Part shown: piece by piece, positions 10,087 to 18,903 of the stretch | Position numbering within the stretch: the stretch's first letter is position 1 | Layout of the letters: the number at the start of each line of letters is the position of its first letter | Assembly: GCF_022559625.1 (NCBI RefSeq) | Contig: NZ_CP042288.1 | Span: 2,304,155 to 2,368,154, forward strand | Source: Aquisalinus flavus | GTDB taxonomy: Bacteria > Pseudomonadota > Alphaproteobacteria > Caulobacterales > Parvularculaceae | DNA length: 64,000 nt | Direction of reading: 5' to 3' | Program-made: the position numbers and the translations under genes | Notes under the pieces: generated by a model | What the model saw: the letters and a program-made list of their open reading frames with translations, nothing else | Told to the model about the DNA's origin: nothing | Databases searched by the model: none

Positions 10087-10989
10087 TTATCCCGCCAGGG
10101 GCACCGTCAGGATCTCGATGTCGAAATCCTGCAACATCCGGCGCGCCTCAGGGGCAAGCCCGTCATCGGTAACGATGACATCAATCCTGTCCAGTCCGCA
10201 GACGGACAGGCTCGCCTTGGCGCCGAACTTGCTGCTGTCCACAAGCACGATGACCTTTTCCGCACGCTCGATCAGCTCCTGCTCATTATGAACGAGCAAC
10301 GGATCAGTCTGCATCAGGCCGCGGGATGTAATTGCCTGGGCGCCGATGAAAATCTTCGTTGCCGAGTATTTGCTGACAATGCCGTTTCCATAGGGATTAA
10401 GCACCACACTCTGTTCGTGAAAGATTTCGCCACCAGCAATCAGCACCCGCAGATCGGGGCGTAAAAGCAGTGCGTTCATGATCAGGATGGACGTCGTCAA
10501 AACGGTCAAGCTGTCGACGTCGATTGCATTGGCGAGCTCCAGCGTAGTCGTCCCGCCATCAATGATCACCGCCTCGCCGGCATCGAGAAGCTCGGCAGCC
10601 TTGCGGCCGATAGCGAGCTTGGCCTCGCGGTTTTTCTTCAAGGCGTCGGCATGACCCAATTGCCCCTGCAGAGTCCGCAAGGTCGACGTCATCTGGGGTT
10701 TTGCCGAATCAAGGCTGGCAGCCACCGCGCCGCCGCGCACCCGCTTCAACCGCCCCACAGCATCGAGCTCCGACAGGTCGCGGCGGATCGTCGCCGCCGA
10801 TACAGACAGGTCATCAGCCAGTTGCTCGACCGATGTCACGCTGTCCACCCGAAGCAAGTCTACGATCCGGTTCCATCGATCATGGATGAACAGGCGGTCT
10901 TCATCTCGTCCTTCAAGCGGTTTCGTCTGCATCTGCTCCTCACGGCCAGTCGACCTGAAATCGGTCTTGGACATAAACGTACTCGACAT
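10087..10989 (-). CDS. DeoR-family transcriptional regulator, probably of rhamnose and PUL genes
   Basis: About 300 residues. The N-terminal DeoR winged helix-turn-helix is clear (RIVDLLRVDSVTSVEQLAD and VSAATIRRDLSELDAVG), followed by the RVRGGA segment that marks the family. The C-terminal sugar-phosphate-sensing domain follows, with its IIDGGTTTLELA loop and FIGAQAITSRGL stretch. Regulators of this family usually repress sugar catabolic operons and release DNA when a phosphorylated sugar binds; rhamnulose-1-phosphate is the logical effector here. It is the last gene of the rhaD-rhaI-lldD run, 34 bases after lldD. The start is uncertain: ATG codons at 10989, 10974 and 10932 are possible, the last with AGGAG very close to it. 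Candidate operators are the decamer arrays annotated in this locus. Confidence 0.88.
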   Translation of the reverse strand: MSSTFMSKTDFRSTGREEQMQTKPLEGRDEDRLFIHDRWNRIVDLLRVDSVTSVEQLADDLSVSAATIRRDLSELDAVGRLKRVRGGAVAASLDSAKPQMTSTLRTLQGQLGHADALKKNREAKLAIGRKAAELLDAGEAVIIDGGTTTLELANAIDVDSLTVLTTSILIMNALLLRPDLRVLIAGGEIFHEQSVVLNPYGNGIVSKYSATKIFIGAQAITSRGLMQTDPLLVHNEQELIERAEKVIVLVDSSKFGAKASLSVCGLDRIDVIVTDDGLAPEARRMLQDFDIEILTVPLAG

Positions 10990-11023
10990 CAGATCCGGTC
11001 ACATGCCGGCCGCTATCTCGACC

Positions 11024-12172
11024 TTATTGAGCGCATTTACGCAGAAAATCTACATTCAACTCAGCCGGAGACGCAATACCGCACAATATCATGTCGCGGC
11101 GAACAGCTTCAACCATCAGTTTTACTGCGTGAACTGCACCCGGCGTACCTGCCGCCGCAAGGCCATACAGATAGGGGCGCGCAAAACTGACCGCATCCGC
11201 GCCGAGCGCTATTGCCTTGAGAACATCGGTCCCCCGTCGCACGCCGCCATCGACAACCAGGTCCACAGCGTCACCGATCTCATCCCGGACCCTCTGGACG
11301 CAATCCAGCGGAGCCGGGGACGTATCAAGCTGACGCCCGCCGTGATTGGACAGTGAAATGGCGCGAAACCCCGTCTCGACAGCCAGGCGCGCATCGTCGG
11401 GGCGCACGACGCCCTTCAACATGGCGGGCCCGCCCCACTCCGCGAGCAGCCACTCGGCATCCTTCCAGTTGAAGGCGGCACTGAGCTTTTCCGCCACGAA
11501 CGCGTTCAGCGTGGTCGCCGGCGTCTTGCCGGAGATGTTGGCATAGCGAATCGGTGCTTTGGTCACATAGTCGAGTGACCAGAACGGCGCCTGCAGCGCA
11601 TGCCAGATCTGCCGGGCGCCGACCCTCGGCGGAATCGTAAAACCATTGCGCGGGTCACGCTCGCGATTGCCGGTAATCGGAAAGTCGACGGTGAGGATGA
11701 GGGCGCTGAACCCGGCCGCTTTCGCGCGATCCAGCATCTCCTTCACAAGGACACGATCGCGCCAGACATAGAGCTGAAACCATTTCGGCCCGTCGGTCAG
11801 CGCGCCGATCTCCTCGATGGAGACAGAGGACAGGGTCGACAGACAATATGCCGTACCCGCCTGTGCCGCAGCGGTAGCCGGGCCAACTTCGCCGTCGGTA
11901 TGAAACAGCCTGTTGCCGGCAGCCGGCGACAGGAAAAACGGAACCTCGAGACGCTGGCCCATGATCGTGGTGGACATGTCCGGCGTATCATTTCCGCTCA
12001 GTACACGGTATAGTAATTCATAGTCATCAAATGCGGACGAATTTCGCTTCAGCGTCTTTTCGTCATCAGAACCGCCATCGATATAGTCGAACACCATCCT
12101 GTGCGCCCGCCGCCGGGCGGCCTGGCGCAGGTCTTCAATATTCAGACAATTGTCAAGGTTCCCGGCAAACAT
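11024..12172 (-). CDS. lldD: FMN-dependent L-lactate dehydrogenase / alpha-hydroxy acid oxidase
   Basis: A 382-residue TIM-barrel flavoenzyme of the FMN alpha-hydroxy-acid dehydrogenase family. Visible family marks are FDYIDGGSDDE near the start, FLSPAAGNRLFH, QLYVWRDR, LTVDFPITGNRERD and the active-site stretch ISLSNHGGRQLD with the catalytic His and Arg, then LVVDGGVRRGTDVLKA for phosphate binding. It would oxidise L-lactate to pyruvate, passing electrons to the respiratory chain. Its place directly behind rhaI and rhaD explains the role: the RhaD fusion yields L-lactate from L-rhamnulose-1-phosphate and this enzyme finishes the route. The start at 12172 avoids the long overlap with rhaI that an earlier start would create; the ribosome site is weak, suggesting translational coupling across the 14-base gap. 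Confidence 0.9.
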   Translation of the reverse strand: MFAGNLDNCLNIEDLRQAARRRAHRMVFDYIDGGSDDEKTLKRNSSAFDDYELLYRVLSGNDTPDMSTTIMGQRLEVPFFLSPAAGNRLFHTDGEVGPATAAAQAGTAYCLSTLSSVSIEEIGALTDGPKWFQLYVWRDRVLVKEMLDRAKAAGFSALILTVDFPITGNRERDPRNGFTIPPRVGARQIWHALQAPFWSLDYVTKAPIRYANISGKTPATTLNAFVAEKLSAAFNWKDAEWLLAEWGGPAMLKGVVRPDDARLAVETGFRAISLSNHGGRQLDTSPAPLDCVQRVRDEIGDAVDLVVDGGVRRGTDVLKAIALGADAVSFARPYLYGLAAAGTPGAVHAVKLMVEAVRRDMILCGIASPAELNVDFLRKCAQ

Positions 12173-12186
12173 GGCGTGGCCCAGCG

Positions 12187-13479
12187 TCACACAATGCCTG
12201 ACCCACCGCCTTTTACGGCCGGACGCTCGGTCGCGAGGGCCTCGCGATATCCGGCAGCGCGATAGCACTCGATCGGATCGATGGCACCGCCTGAATTGAG
12301 CCGGGCCGCCTTCTGTATCGGGGTGACATCTGTGTTGAAAGCGCGCTTGAGGGTTTCGCTCGCCATCAATGCATCATTATTCTCCTGATACCCCTCAAGA
12401 GCGCCGCGATCGACAAGCAACGCCTGCAGGTATGATCTCTGCACGGCGACAGCAGATGTAACCAGGCTTTCGATAGGATCCGTCACATTGTGCGATTGAT
12501 CCAGCATATAGTCGGGTCTGACCTTGTAGGCATCGCGATGCTCGGCATCGACGAGTTCGTTGAAGATCAGGAATTGCTGATAAGGATGCAACGATCCGGA
12601 ATCGAGGTCGTCATCACCATATTTGGAATCATTGAAGTGAAAGCCTGCAAGTTTTCCAAACTGGATCAGCCGCGCGACGATCATCTCGATATTCACATTT
12701 GGAGCGTGATGGCCAAGATCCACGAGCGAATAGGCCTTGTCACCCAGCTCCAGCGCACAAAGGACATTCGTCCCCCAATCCTGGATTACCGTTGAGTAAA
12801 AGGCAGGCTCGAACATCTTGTGTTCGATGAACACGCGCCAGTCATCGGGCAATGCGGCGTAGATTTCGCGCATTGATCCGAGATATCTCTCGAGCGCCCG
12901 GGTGAAATGCTGTTGACCGGGCAGATTGCTGCCGTCCCCGACCCAGACCGTCAGAACCCGGGACCCGAGTTGCTGACCCCACTCGATACATTTGATGTTA
13001 TGGTCAACCGCGATGTCGCGGGCAGATTTATCCGTATGGCTCAGACTGCCGAACTTGAACGAGGCCGACTGTCCGTCGCGATCCTGGAAAGTGTTGGAAT
13101 TGACCGACGCAAAGGACAAGCCGTGCGCGGCCGCATGCTCCCGAACCTCGCTCATGTCGTCGACGACGTCCCACGGGAAATGCGGAGAGACCTCATCGGT
13201 CACGCGGCAGAGCCTGTTGATGACGGCGCAGTCATCAAGCTTGTCGAAGATATGCCGCGGTTCCGCGAGGCCGGGGAACCGGGCAAAGCGCGTCCCGCCG
13301 GTGCCGACACCCCAACTCGGCACCGCTATCCGGAATTCCTGCGCCTTTCGCGTCAGGGCCTCAATGTCGATTCCATCGCGCGCGAGCTTTTCTCCCAGCG
13401 CATTGTAATCCGACCGCAGATCCGCCTCATGGCGCTGGTTGCGCTGCCCAATGAATTCATCCGTGACGGGATTTATCAT
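12187..13479 (-). CDS. rhaI: L-rhamnose isomerase, Pseudomonas stutzeri type
   Basis: A 430-residue xylose-isomerase-fold enzyme that converts L-rhamnose to L-rhamnulose with two divalent metal ions. Length and motifs agree with the P. stutzeri-type enzyme rather than E. coli RhaA. It has PSWGVGTGGTRFARFPG near the start, FIEHKMFEPAFY and VDLGHHAPNVNIE with metal-ligand Glu, Asp and His, and FHFNDSKYGDDDLDSGS with the late metal-binding Asp. ATG at 13479 is preceded by GGGGAGG. It lies 24 bases after rhaD and 14 bases before lldD, making one operon. The pathway continues with the kinase at 17427 and returns to the RhaD fusion. Confidence 0.94.
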   Translation of the reverse strand: MINPVTDEFIGQRNQRHEADLRSDYNALGEKLARDGIDIEALTRKAQEFRIAVPSWGVGTGGTRFARFPGLAEPRHIFDKLDDCAVINRLCRVTDEVSPHFPWDVVDDMSEVREHAAAHGLSFASVNSNTFQDRDGQSASFKFGSLSHTDKSARDIAVDHNIKCIEWGQQLGSRVLTVWVGDGSNLPGQQHFTRALERYLGSMREIYAALPDDWRVFIEHKMFEPAFYSTVIQDWGTNVLCALELGDKAYSLVDLGHHAPNVNIEMIVARLIQFGKLAGFHFNDSKYGDDDLDSGSLHPYQQFLIFNELVDAEHRDAYKVRPDYMLDQSHNVTDPIESLVTSAVAVQRSYLQALLVDRGALEGYQENNDALMASETLKRAFNTDVTPIQKAARLNSGGAIDPIECYRAAGYREALATERPAVKGGGSGIV

Positions 13480-13503
13480 TCTTATCCTCCCCGTAGATCA
13501 TGG

Positions 13504-15621
13504 TTATCGAGTAAATGAAGGCGCGTGTCCTGCATCGACATTGATGATATTGCCGGTCGATTTTGACGAAATGGCGGACGCAAAGAAATAGATTGCCTCG
13601 GCAATGTCTTCCGGGAAGACATTTCGCTTCAGCATGCTGCGCTGGCGGTAATGTTCTTCCAGCTCGTCTTCGGACATATTATAGGCGTCTGCCCGCTCCT
13701 TGCGCCAGGTGCCGGTCCATATTTTGGAACCCCGCAGCACAGCGTCGGGATTCACGGTATTGCACCGGATCCCGTGCGGCGCGCCCTCGAGCGCGATACA
13801 GCGGGCAAGCTGGACTTCCGAGGCCTTGGCGGTGCAATAGGCAGAGGCGTTGGCCGAGGCGACCAGCGCATTCTTGCTGGCCACAAAAACGATCGAGCCG
13901 CCGATATCCTGCGCCTTCATCACCTTGAAGCTCTCGCGCGCCATCAGGAAATAGCCCGTCGACAGGATATCCATATTGCGTTGCCAGACGTCGAGTCCGG
14001 TTTCCTCCAGGGGCGCTGAACTCGCAATACCGGCATTCGATACCAGAACATCGAGACCGCCAAAGGCGACGGATGTAGCCGCGAGGGCATCGGCAACGCT
14101 GGCTTCCTTCGTCACGTCGCAAAGGATCGACTTAACGACGTCTGCGGAAAATCGTTCCGAAAACTGTTCTATTTTCGCCTTCAGCGAGTCCCCTTCAATG
14201 TCGGCGAGCATAACGCAGGCGCCCTCACGAAGCAGCCGCTCCGCCGTCGCCGACCCGATACCGCCAGCGCCGCCGGTCACCAGCGCAATATGGCCGGCCA
14301 TGCTCTTGGGCTTCGGCATACGCTGAAGCTTGGCCTCCTCCAGAAGCCAGTATTCGATATCGAACGCTTCCTGTTCGTCGAGCCCGACATAGGTATCAAC
14401 ACCATCGGCATCCCGCATGACATTGATCGCATTGACATAAAACTCACCCGCGATCCGTGCCGTCGCCTTGTCCTTGGCAAAGGTGATCATGCCGACTCCC
14501 GGGATCAGGTAGACGACCGCATTCGGATCGCGCATCGCCGGACTATTGGCCCGCTTGCACCGCTCGTAATAGGCTGCGTAATCGGAACGATAGGCATCAA
14601 GGGCATTATCGATTTCCGTCAGAATGCGGTCGATCTCCTTGTCCACGCGGCCGGCGGCCGGATCAAAGCCGATCACCAGTGGCCGGATTTTCGTACGCAG
14701 GAAGTGGTCCGGACAGCTTGTACCCAACGCTGCTAGCTCTTCGAGCCTCTGGGAATTGACGAATTCCAGCACCTCAGCGGAATCATTGAAGTGGCCCACC
14801 TTCATCTGATCGCCGGTAATGCGTCCGCGAATGGCGGGCATCAATCTCGCCGCGACCTGCTCACGAACGGACTTGTCCAGCGAACGGCCATAGCGCACGC
14901 CGCCGAATGCGACGCTGTTATTGTTCCTGTGCAGCCATTCGGACGCCGTGTTGATGATTTCGATCGTCTTGAGATAGCAGGACTTTGAGGTGTCACCCCA
15001 GGTGAAAAGGCCGTGGCCCGAAAGAATGACGCCTTCCAGGTCAGGCCTTTCCTTCGCAAGCTCGCCGAGCTTCACCCCGAGGTCGAACCCCGGCCGCTGC
15101 CAGGGCAACCATCCCAGACGGCCGCCAAAGATCTCGTCGGTGAGCTCCTGCGATCTGGACGTGCAGGCAATGGCGATCACGCTATCCGGGTGCATGTGAT
15201 CGACATGTTTGTGAGGGATGAAGGAATGCAGCGGGGTGTCGATGCTGGCGGCACGCGGATTGAGGTTGAACGTGCAATGAGGCAGATATCCAACCATTTC
15301 ATCCTCATGCTCGATCCCGCGATAAAGATGCATCAAGCTGTGCAGCTTGTTGAGATAGAGCGTGGAAAAACCGTCGAGACCGATCGAGCCCAGATCGCCG
15401 CCAGACCCCTTGACCCAGAGCACCTCGACCTCTTCACCACTCAGCGGGTCGGTCTCGGTGAGTTTCGCTGACGTATTGCCACCACCGTAATTGGTCACTC
15501 GAAGATCCGATCCAAGCAGATTCGAACGATATTTCAGAAGCTCCGGTTCGGTCATTCCCCTGGCAGCGGCATCGTCCCACAGGCTTTCCAGACCGCGGGT
15601 CAAAAATTCTACGTTGCTCAT
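13504..15621 (-). CDS. rhaD: Bifunctional rhamnulose-1-phosphate aldolase / short-chain dehydrogenase
   Basis: A 705-residue two-domain enzyme. Residues about 1-420 are a class II aldolase/adducin-like domain (GGGNTSAKL, HKHVDHMHPDSVIA, SGHGLFTWGDT) that binds Zn2+ and splits L-rhamnulose-1-phosphate into dihydroxyacetone phosphate and L-lactaldehyde. Residues about 450-705 are an NAD-dependent short-chain dehydrogenase (VTGGAGGIGSATAE for cofactor binding, SNAG, and YCTAK with the catalytic Tyr and Lys) that is expected to turn L-lactaldehyde into L-lactate. Such fusions are known in many bacteria that lack E. coli-type RhaD. Start at 15621 is an ATG with AAGGAT upstream. It is the first gene of the rhamnose operon, divergent from the NCS1 permease, with the shared operator region between them. 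Confidence 0.94.
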   Translation of the reverse strand: MSNVEFLTRGLESLWDDAAARGMTEPELLKYRSNLLGSDLRVTNYGGGNTSAKLTETDPLSGEEVEVLWVKGSGGDLGSIGLDGFSTLYLNKLHSLMHLYRGIEHEDEMVGYLPHCTFNLNPRAASIDTPLHSFIPHKHVDHMHPDSVIAIACTSRSQELTDEIFGGRLGWLPWQRPGFDLGVKLGELAKERPDLEGVILSGHGLFTWGDTSKSCYLKTIEIINTASEWLHRNNNSVAFGGVRYGRSLDKSVREQVAARLMPAIRGRITGDQMKVGHFNDSAEVLEFVNSQRLEELAALGTSCPDHFLRTKIRPLVIGFDPAAGRVDKEIDRILTEIDNALDAYRSDYAAYYERCKRANSPAMRDPNAVVYLIPGVGMITFAKDKATARIAGEFYVNAINVMRDADGVDTYVGLDEQEAFDIEYWLLEEAKLQRMPKPKSMAGHIALVTGGAGGIGSATAERLLREGACVMLADIEGDSLKAKIEQFSERFSADVVKSILCDVTKEASVADALAATSVAFGGLDVLVSNAGIASSAPLEETGLDVWQRNMDILSTGYFLMARESFKVMKAQDIGGSIVFVASKNALVASANASAYCTAKASEVQLARCIALEGAPHGIRCNTVNPDAVLRGSKIWTGTWRKERADAYNMSEDELEEHYRQRSMLKRNVFPEDIAEAIYFFASAISSKSTGNIINVDAGHAPSFTR

Positions 15622-15682
15622 ATTTACTATCCTTCGAATGCCGCGCCACATTGCGTCAGGGGCAAACTAACACGCATTACGC

Positions 15683-15713
15683 CATTTTCAATCATTTTGT
15701 TGCACTTTTGCGC
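15683..15713. promoter_or_regulatory. Decamer direct repeats between rhaD and the NCS1 permease
   Basis: CATTTTCAAT, CATTTTGTTG and CACTTTTGCG follow each other at exact 10-bp spacing, starting at 15683, 15693 and 15703. The stretch 15689-15715 matches 26253-26279 at 21 of 27 positions, including an identical last 10 bases (TTTTGCGCAT). It lies centrally in the 145-base divergent region, so one regulator could control both transcripts. Confidence 0.65.
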
Positions 15714-15766
15714 ATCCATGGCTAGCGTTCAAGAAGCAAGACAATAATGCAAGCTGGAAACGCCCC

Positions 15767-17434
15767 ATGAGCGAGTATGTTCGCACCCCGGTCTCCCCAA
15801 GCGGATTGAAGCCTGGCAGGTATTTTGCCGCCGGTTTTGCCGGCGAACATATTGCCGGGACGGAATTCGTCATCGGGGCCATGTTCGTCGCATGGGGCGT
15901 CGGCGCCATGGACGTCATCAAGGGTCTTGCCCTCGGAAACCTGCTCGCGGTGCTCACCTGGGTCCTGATCTGTACACCGATTGCAACAAACACGCGCCTG
16001 ACACTCTACGCCTATATGGAAAAGATTGCCGGCCCGGGTTTCATGAAAATTTACAGCCTCATCAACGGGGCCCTCTTCTGTATCCTTGCAGGCGCAATGA
16101 TCACGGTCTCCGCGAGTGCCGTCAGGATCCTTTTCGACATACCCCCTCAGGTGGAGTGGTATCCGTCCGATACCGGCTTCATTCTCGTCGTTATGTGCGT
16201 TGGCGCAGTCGTGACCTTCGCGGCCGCCAAAGGTTTCACATTCGTGGCGCGCTTTGCCGAGGTATCGGCGCCCTGGCTGGTCTGCATGTTCCTCGTCGGA
16301 GCGCTGGTGATCATGCCGGTCCTGATTGAGGCCACGCCCGCCGTCACCGGTATCAAGACTTTCGGCGACTTCATTCTGCTGGCAGAAACATCGATCTGGA
16401 TCGACCAGCAGTCCGGCATGAACTTCTGGCATGTGGTTGCCATCGCATGGGGGGCAAATCTTGCCTTTCACGGCGCCCTCGGCGATATGTCGATGCTGCG
16501 ATTTGCCCGTAAGACATGGTATGGCTGGTACTCGGCTCTTGGCATGTTTATCGGCCATTTTGCGGCATGGCTGGCTGCCGGGGTCATGGGGGCCGGCGCT
16601 GCGGTCCTGCTGTCTACCAGCCTGACCTCGCTCGATGCGGGTGCGGTCGCGTTTCAGGCACTCGGACCTGTCGGCATCCTGGCCGTCATCATAGCGGGCT
16701 GGACGACCTCGAACCCGACGATCTATCGTGCCGGGCTGGCCTTCCAGTCGGTTTTCCCCGGCCTGTCACGTACGAAAGTTACCATTGCCGTAGGCGTCGT
16801 AACGACAGTGATCGCCGGTTTTCCGTTCGTCTTTACCGGCCTGCTCAATTTCCTCGGCATCATGGCGCTGGTGATGGCACCGACCGGTGGCATCATCGTC
16901 GCTGAACACTATCTGCTCAGGCGACTCGGCGGGATCCGGTACTGGCGTGCCGTCAGGGGGTCCCTCATCAATATTCCGGCTGTCGCAACCTGGCTGCTGG
17001 CGCTACTCGCAGCAGCCTTCCTCCATTTCGCCGCCGCCATTCACATCCTGTTCCTGTTCCTGCCAGCCTGGTTTGTCGCACTGATTATCTATCCCCTGCT
17101 CGCCCTGGCCCTTGGCGCCGGGTCTGTCGATCGTTCGCAGGCAGCGGCGATGGAGGAAGCCGAAGTCCGGCGTCGGCGTGATGAAAAGGCATGGCTGGAT
17201 GCCGGCAGTGTCTCCGTCTCCCGACCGGGCGTCGGGTGGCACCATATCGGCCTGGCGCTGTCGGCTACCTGCCTGATCGTGCTCCTCGCAACAGGCCTTT
17301 ACGGCTATATCTCGGGAGAGGATACTACCGCCAAGAATGTGCTTCTGGTGCCGACGATCGTGTACTTTTTCATTTCTATACTGATTGTTATTCTCGGCGC
17401 GCCGGACAAGGACGATGTGGCTGACCATGAGTGA
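15767..17434 (+). CDS. NCS1-type permease, candidate L-rhamnose transporter
   Basis: A 555-residue inner-membrane protein with about twelve hydrophobic segments. The start GRYFAAGFAGEHIAGTEFVIGAMFVAWGVG and the pattern of helices place it in the purine/cytosine permease (NCS1) family. Classical members carry nucleobases, allantoin or related compounds with Na+ or H+. Here it is locked into sugar genes: divergent from rhaD and overlapping the rhamnulokinase-like gene by 8 bases. No other transporter sits in the rhamnose cluster, so rhamnose or a rhamnose derivative is the likely cargo. That is inference from context and would be an unusual substrate for the family. A long hydrophilic loop with Arg and Glu (VRRRRDEKAW) lies before the last helices. 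Confidence 0.8.
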   Translation: MSEYVRTPVSPSGLKPGRYFAAGFAGEHIAGTEFVIGAMFVAWGVGAMDVIKGLALGNLLAVLTWVLICTPIATNTRLTLYAYMEKIAGPGFMKIYSLINGALFCILAGAMITVSASAVRILFDIPPQVEWYPSDTGFILVVMCVGAVVTFAAAKGFTFVARFAEVSAPWLVCMFLVGALVIMPVLIEATPAVTGIKTFGDFILLAETSIWIDQQSGMNFWHVVAIAWGANLAFHGALGDMSMLRFARKTWYGWYSALGMFIGHFAAWLAAGVMGAGAAVLLSTSLTSLDAGAVAFQALGPVGILAVIIAGWTTSNPTIYRAGLAFQSVFPGLSRTKVTIAVGVVTTVIAGFPFVFTGLLNFLGIMALVMAPTGGIIVAEHYLLRRLGGIRYWRAVRGSLINIPAVATWLLALLAAAFLHFAAAIHILFLFLPAWFVALIIYPLLALALGAGSVDRSQAAAMEEAEVRRRRDEKAWLDAGSVSVSRPGVGWHHIGLALSATCLIVLLATGLYGYISGEDTTAKNVLLVPTIVYFFISILIVILGAPDKDDVADHE

Positions 17435-18854
17435 TAATTACCTTGTCTTCGATGTCGGCAAGACACATGTGAAAGTATCGGTTCTCTCGACCGATGGTGA
17501 GATCGTCTATTCCCGTCGCACAAGCAACGCGCCGATAGAGCATGGCTTGTATACTGCGCTGGACCTGGACGGGATCCGGTCCTTCCTCTTCGAACAGCTG
17601 CGCGAAGTCGGAAAGGATCAGACCATCAGGAAGATCGGTATCGCAACCCACGGCGCAGCAGCGGTCATCATCGACAGGGAGACGGGCCGGCCGGCGCTGC
17701 CTGCAATGGATTATGAATATGATGGCTATGGCGACGACCGGTATGACCGCCTTCGCCCTCCCTTCGACCAGACATATTCGCCGTTGATGCCCTCCGGGCT
17801 GAATCTCGGCCGGCAAATCCACCACCAGCTCAGTCTGCTGACGGGTGACCAGCAGGAGCGCGCGGCGATCCTGCTCTATCCCAATTACTGGGCATGGCTG
17901 CTGACAGGTGTGATGTCTTCAGAGGTGACATCCCTCGGTTGTCATACGGATCTGTGGGATGTCCCGCGCGGAGAATTTTCCTCGCTCGTCGACCGGCTTG
18001 GCATACGCGCAATGCTGCCTCCCTTGCGCAAGGCATCGGAGCCGCTCGGCCGTGTACTGCCCGATATTTGCGCCGTCACCGGCTTGCCGCCGGACTGTAT
18101 CGTCTTTCCGGGTATGCATGACAGCAATGCCGGCTATTACCCGCATCTGGCAATGCCGCCGGCGAAACGGCCAACGGTGATTTCCACGGGCACGTGGAGC
18201 GTCGCGATGAGCCCGCAAACGCCTCTCACCTCACTCCGGCCAGAGCTCGATATGCTGGCAAATGTCGATGCCGACGGCACGCCGGTGGCGACCGCTCGCT
18301 ACATGGGCGGCCGTGAGTTCGCCAGGATATGCGAGATGACCAATTGCGATGTGGCAACCGATTGCCAGGAACAGGATCTGGCGCAAACGATTGATGCCGG
18401 GATATTCGGTCTCCCCTCGTTTGAACACGGCTCCGGCCCCTTTGCTGGCAGAGCCGGTTCCCTTGTCGGAAGGCCCTGGAACGGCAAGGCGCTCGCAACG
18501 CTCTATTCGGCGCTGATGCTTGACCAGCTTCTGACCAATCTTTCCTCCCGCAACGACATCGTCATTGAAGGCAGCTTCGCCTCCAATGATCTGCTCTGCG
18601 CCACCCTCGCGGCGCTGCGTCCGACCCAGGCCGTCCACCAGTTCCGGGCATCAGGCGGCGTCATTTCAGGCTGCTATGCGGCAATGACCGATGGCAACCC
18701 CACGTCATTCGACTTCGCGCACCCGGCACGCCCCCTCCATCTGCCCGGCCTCGACGGATATGCGCGCGAATGGCGACGCCGCGCCGCAGATGCTCGCGAC
18801 CCTTCGCTGTTGAGGCACGGCGCCGAGATGTCCGAAACGCCGCCAGGCAATTAA
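17427..18854 (+). CDS. rhaB: FGGY-family carbohydrate kinase, probable L-rhamnulokinase
   Basis: A 475-residue FGGY kinase. The first phosphate-binding strand is plain (YLVFDVGKTHVKVSVLS), GIATHGAAAVIID and GMHDSNAGYYPH carry sugar and catalytic residues, and TVISTGTWSVAMSP is the second phosphate motif. The predicted reaction is ATP-dependent phosphorylation of L-rhamnulose at C1. It fills the only missing step between rhaI and rhaD, which is the main argument for the substrate; FGGY kinases for fucose, xylulose and others look similar. The ATG at 17427 overlaps the stop of the upstream permease by 8 bases, so the two are translationally coupled. A lipoprotein sulfatase follows 49 bases later. 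Confidence 0.85.
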   Translation: MSDNYLVFDVGKTHVKVSVLSTDGEIVYSRRTSNAPIEHGLYTALDLDGIRSFLFEQLREVGKDQTIRKIGIATHGAAAVIIDRETGRPALPAMDYEYDGYGDDRYDRLRPPFDQTYSPLMPSGLNLGRQIHHQLSLLTGDQQERAAILLYPNYWAWLLTGVMSSEVTSLGCHTDLWDVPRGEFSSLVDRLGIRAMLPPLRKASEPLGRVLPDICAVTGLPPDCIVFPGMHDSNAGYYPHLAMPPAKRPTVISTGTWSVAMSPQTPLTSLRPELDMLANVDADGTPVATARYMGGREFARICEMTNCDVATDCQEQDLAQTIDAGIFGLPSFEHGSGPFAGRAGSLVGRPWNGKALATLYSALMLDQLLTNLSSRNDIVIEGSFASNDLLCATLAALRPTQAVHQFRASGGVISGCYAAMTDGNPTSFDFAHPARPLHLPGLDGYAREWRRRAADARDPSLLRHGAEMSETPPGN

Positions 18855-18903
18855 GTCACGGTACTGATCAGAAACTTTAATCCAAGACTATAGGGGAAAC
18901 ATC

